Shown here: in pieces, positions 63,226 through 64,000 of the stretch | Numbering within the stretch: position 1 is the stretch's first letter | Layout: the number at the start of each line of letters is the position of its first letter | Origin: Gloeobacter kilaueensis JS1 | Lineage (GTDB): Bacteria; Cyanobacteriota; Cyanobacteriia; Gloeobacterales; Gloeobacteraceae | Direction of reading: 5' to 3' | Assembly: GCF_000484535.1 (NCBI RefSeq) | Contig: NC_022600.1 | Coordinates: 4,518,234 to 4,582,233 of the forward strand | Length of the DNA stretch: 64,000 bases | Program-made: the position numbers and the translations under genes | The notes under the pieces: model-generated | Seen by the model: only the letters and a program-made list of their open reading frames with translations | Told to the model about the DNA's origin: nothing | The model's database searches: none

Positions 63226-63879
63226 TTACAACGAGCTTTTAGGAGCCGTTTCCTCGTCCCCTAGATGAAGTCGAAATTCCTTTGCGGCTGAAAGTGGGTT
63301 TGGGTTGCGAACGCAAGCTGACAGCAGACGCATATCCAGGCCAGGCAGAAGTTCACTGCCCTCGATCGCTTCGTAGCCGGAAGTTTGAATCCATCGAACC
63401 GGCGACTCCTCGCGCAGATGATAAATTGAAAACTGGCTATTTTGCCAGGACCAGACTTCCTGGACCCCTAACCGTCGATAGAGTTCCAGATGATTGATGC
63501 TACCGCTAGTTACGACTACTTCGATTGCTAGATCTGGACAATCTTTATCCGAGCCGATGCAGTAGCTTTCATCCGGTTCTATGCCTGCTTGTTGTTCTTC
63601 GTTGCGAAGCGTAGTGGAGCCTGCAGGAAAATATTCGGTGTTCGTTTCGAGAAAGTAGACTTCCAGCAACGTACCGATCCGGGTCTTTGCGCTCTCGTGC
63701 CGACGACTGGGGGACACAATCTCCAACACTCCATCTAAGTAAGCGACCCGATAGTGAGCTGTTTCTCCTAGATCGCAAAGCAACACTTCGTATTGTGCCC
63801 AACGAACGTTGCTGATCGTCCGCCGTTCTTCAGGATCGTCGATTTGTAGGCGCTGGATTAAATCACCGGAGAGTACCAT
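63226..63879 (-). CDS. Uma2-family (DUF820) putative endonuclease
   Basis: A 217-residue Uma2 protein. The N-terminal part has RVAYLDGVLEIVSPSRRHES. The nuclease-like core is GIEPDESYCIGSDKDCPDLA and AIEVVVTSGSINHLELYRRL, with the acidic residues in place. YRRLGVQEVWSWQNSQFSIY follows. No coiled coil is present, unlike the copy at 52.3 kb. Function unknown; often multi-copy in cyanobacteria. Confidence 0.85.
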   Translation of the reverse strand: MVLSGDLIQRLQIDDPEERRTISNVRWAQYEVLLCDLGETAHYRVAYLDGVLEIVSPSRRHESAKTRIGTLLEVYFLETNTEYFPAGSTTLRNEEQQAGIEPDESYCIGSDKDCPDLAIEVVVTSGSINHLELYRRLGVQEVWSWQNSQFSIYHLREESPVRWIQTSGYEAIEGSELLPGLDMRLLSACVRNPNPLSAAKEFRLHLGDEETAPKSSL

Positions 63880-63936
63880 CTGAGCGCAATTTCTGGGTTT
63901 GAGCCTATTGTAGGGCGATCAAAATGCGACTTTACC

Positions 63937-63958
63937 CATAAAACTGCCGAAACGGCAG
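63937..63958 (-). terminator. Probable terminator of a gene beyond the window
   Basis: CTGCCG and CGGCAG arms (63944-63949, 63953-63958) form a tight hairpin with a 3-base loop. On the minus strand the stem is followed by TTTT. It would end a minus-strand transcript coming from the right. Confidence 0.5.
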
Positions 63959-64000
63959 CTTTATGCTTCCAAATTTGGATGACATTTCCCGCTGCACTGA

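Overview
The window comes from a cyanobacterium, most likely a GC-rich, early-branching one of the Gloeobacter type. The cyanobacterial markers are petG (cytochrome b6f), an NblS/Hik33-type sensor kinase, and an NDH-1 CO2-uptake block (ndhF-ndhD-CO2 hydration protein). The genus is inferred from overall character: high GC in the core genes and many ADOP-type permeases, FG-GAP repeat proteins and Uma2/DUF2887 nucleases. No marker gene proves it.

Layout. 1-8.7 kb: a PP2C phosphatase cut by the window edge, trpB, an AI-2E family permease, a MarR regulator, a DUF1003 protein, a DprA/LOG-like protein and the lytic transglycosylase MltA. 8.7-14.6 kb: an AT-rich island framed by three directly repeated, degenerating copies of the mltA/small-gene junction. 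It holds a secreted sedolisin propeptide with no protease, a HAF-repeat protein, an IPT/FG-GAP protein with five nearly identical 162-bp repeats, and a DUF433/DUF5615 toxin-antitoxin pair. An intact small gene and an MscS channel follow.

17.4-24.7 kb: a second, lower-GC, minus-strand island. In transcription order it holds a 76-codon peptide gene, a radical SAM/SPASM peptide maturase joined to it by a TAATG overlap, a decapitated ABC ATPase, an ADOP/MacB permease, a sensor kinase and a NarL-type regulator. A frameshifted HlyD remnant lies upstream. The likely history is a MacAB-like exporter operon broken by arrival of a RiPP (ribosomally made, modified peptide) module. This is the best candidate here for an undescribed system.

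24.8-51.9 kb: mostly core genes. These are a sugar-type ABC permease, lnt, a PiT phosphate transporter with a Pho-box-like site, a Ser/Thr kinase with TPRs, nblS, a Tat-exported phosphoesterase, a TetR/MFS pair, a prepilin and its neighbour, ftsY with an unusual repeat-bearing N-terminal arm, sbcD, cysC, a PEP-CTERM protein, petG, an exopolyphosphatase, tRNA-Asp and ndhF-ndhD-cupB. 51.9-54.4 kb is a decay zone: an orphan Phd antitoxin with a truncated VapC, a Uma2 gene, an Rpn/DUF2887 nuclease and an HsdR fragment. 54.5-57.5 kb is a PadR-ADOP pair behind a long palindrome. 58.7-62.5 kb holds a four-gene set (glycosyltransferase, NodS-like methyltransferase, PIG-L deacetylase, acyl-CoA dehydrogenase) that suggests a small glycolipid or lipo-sugar pathway. 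The window ends with a DUF1772 protein and another Uma2 gene.
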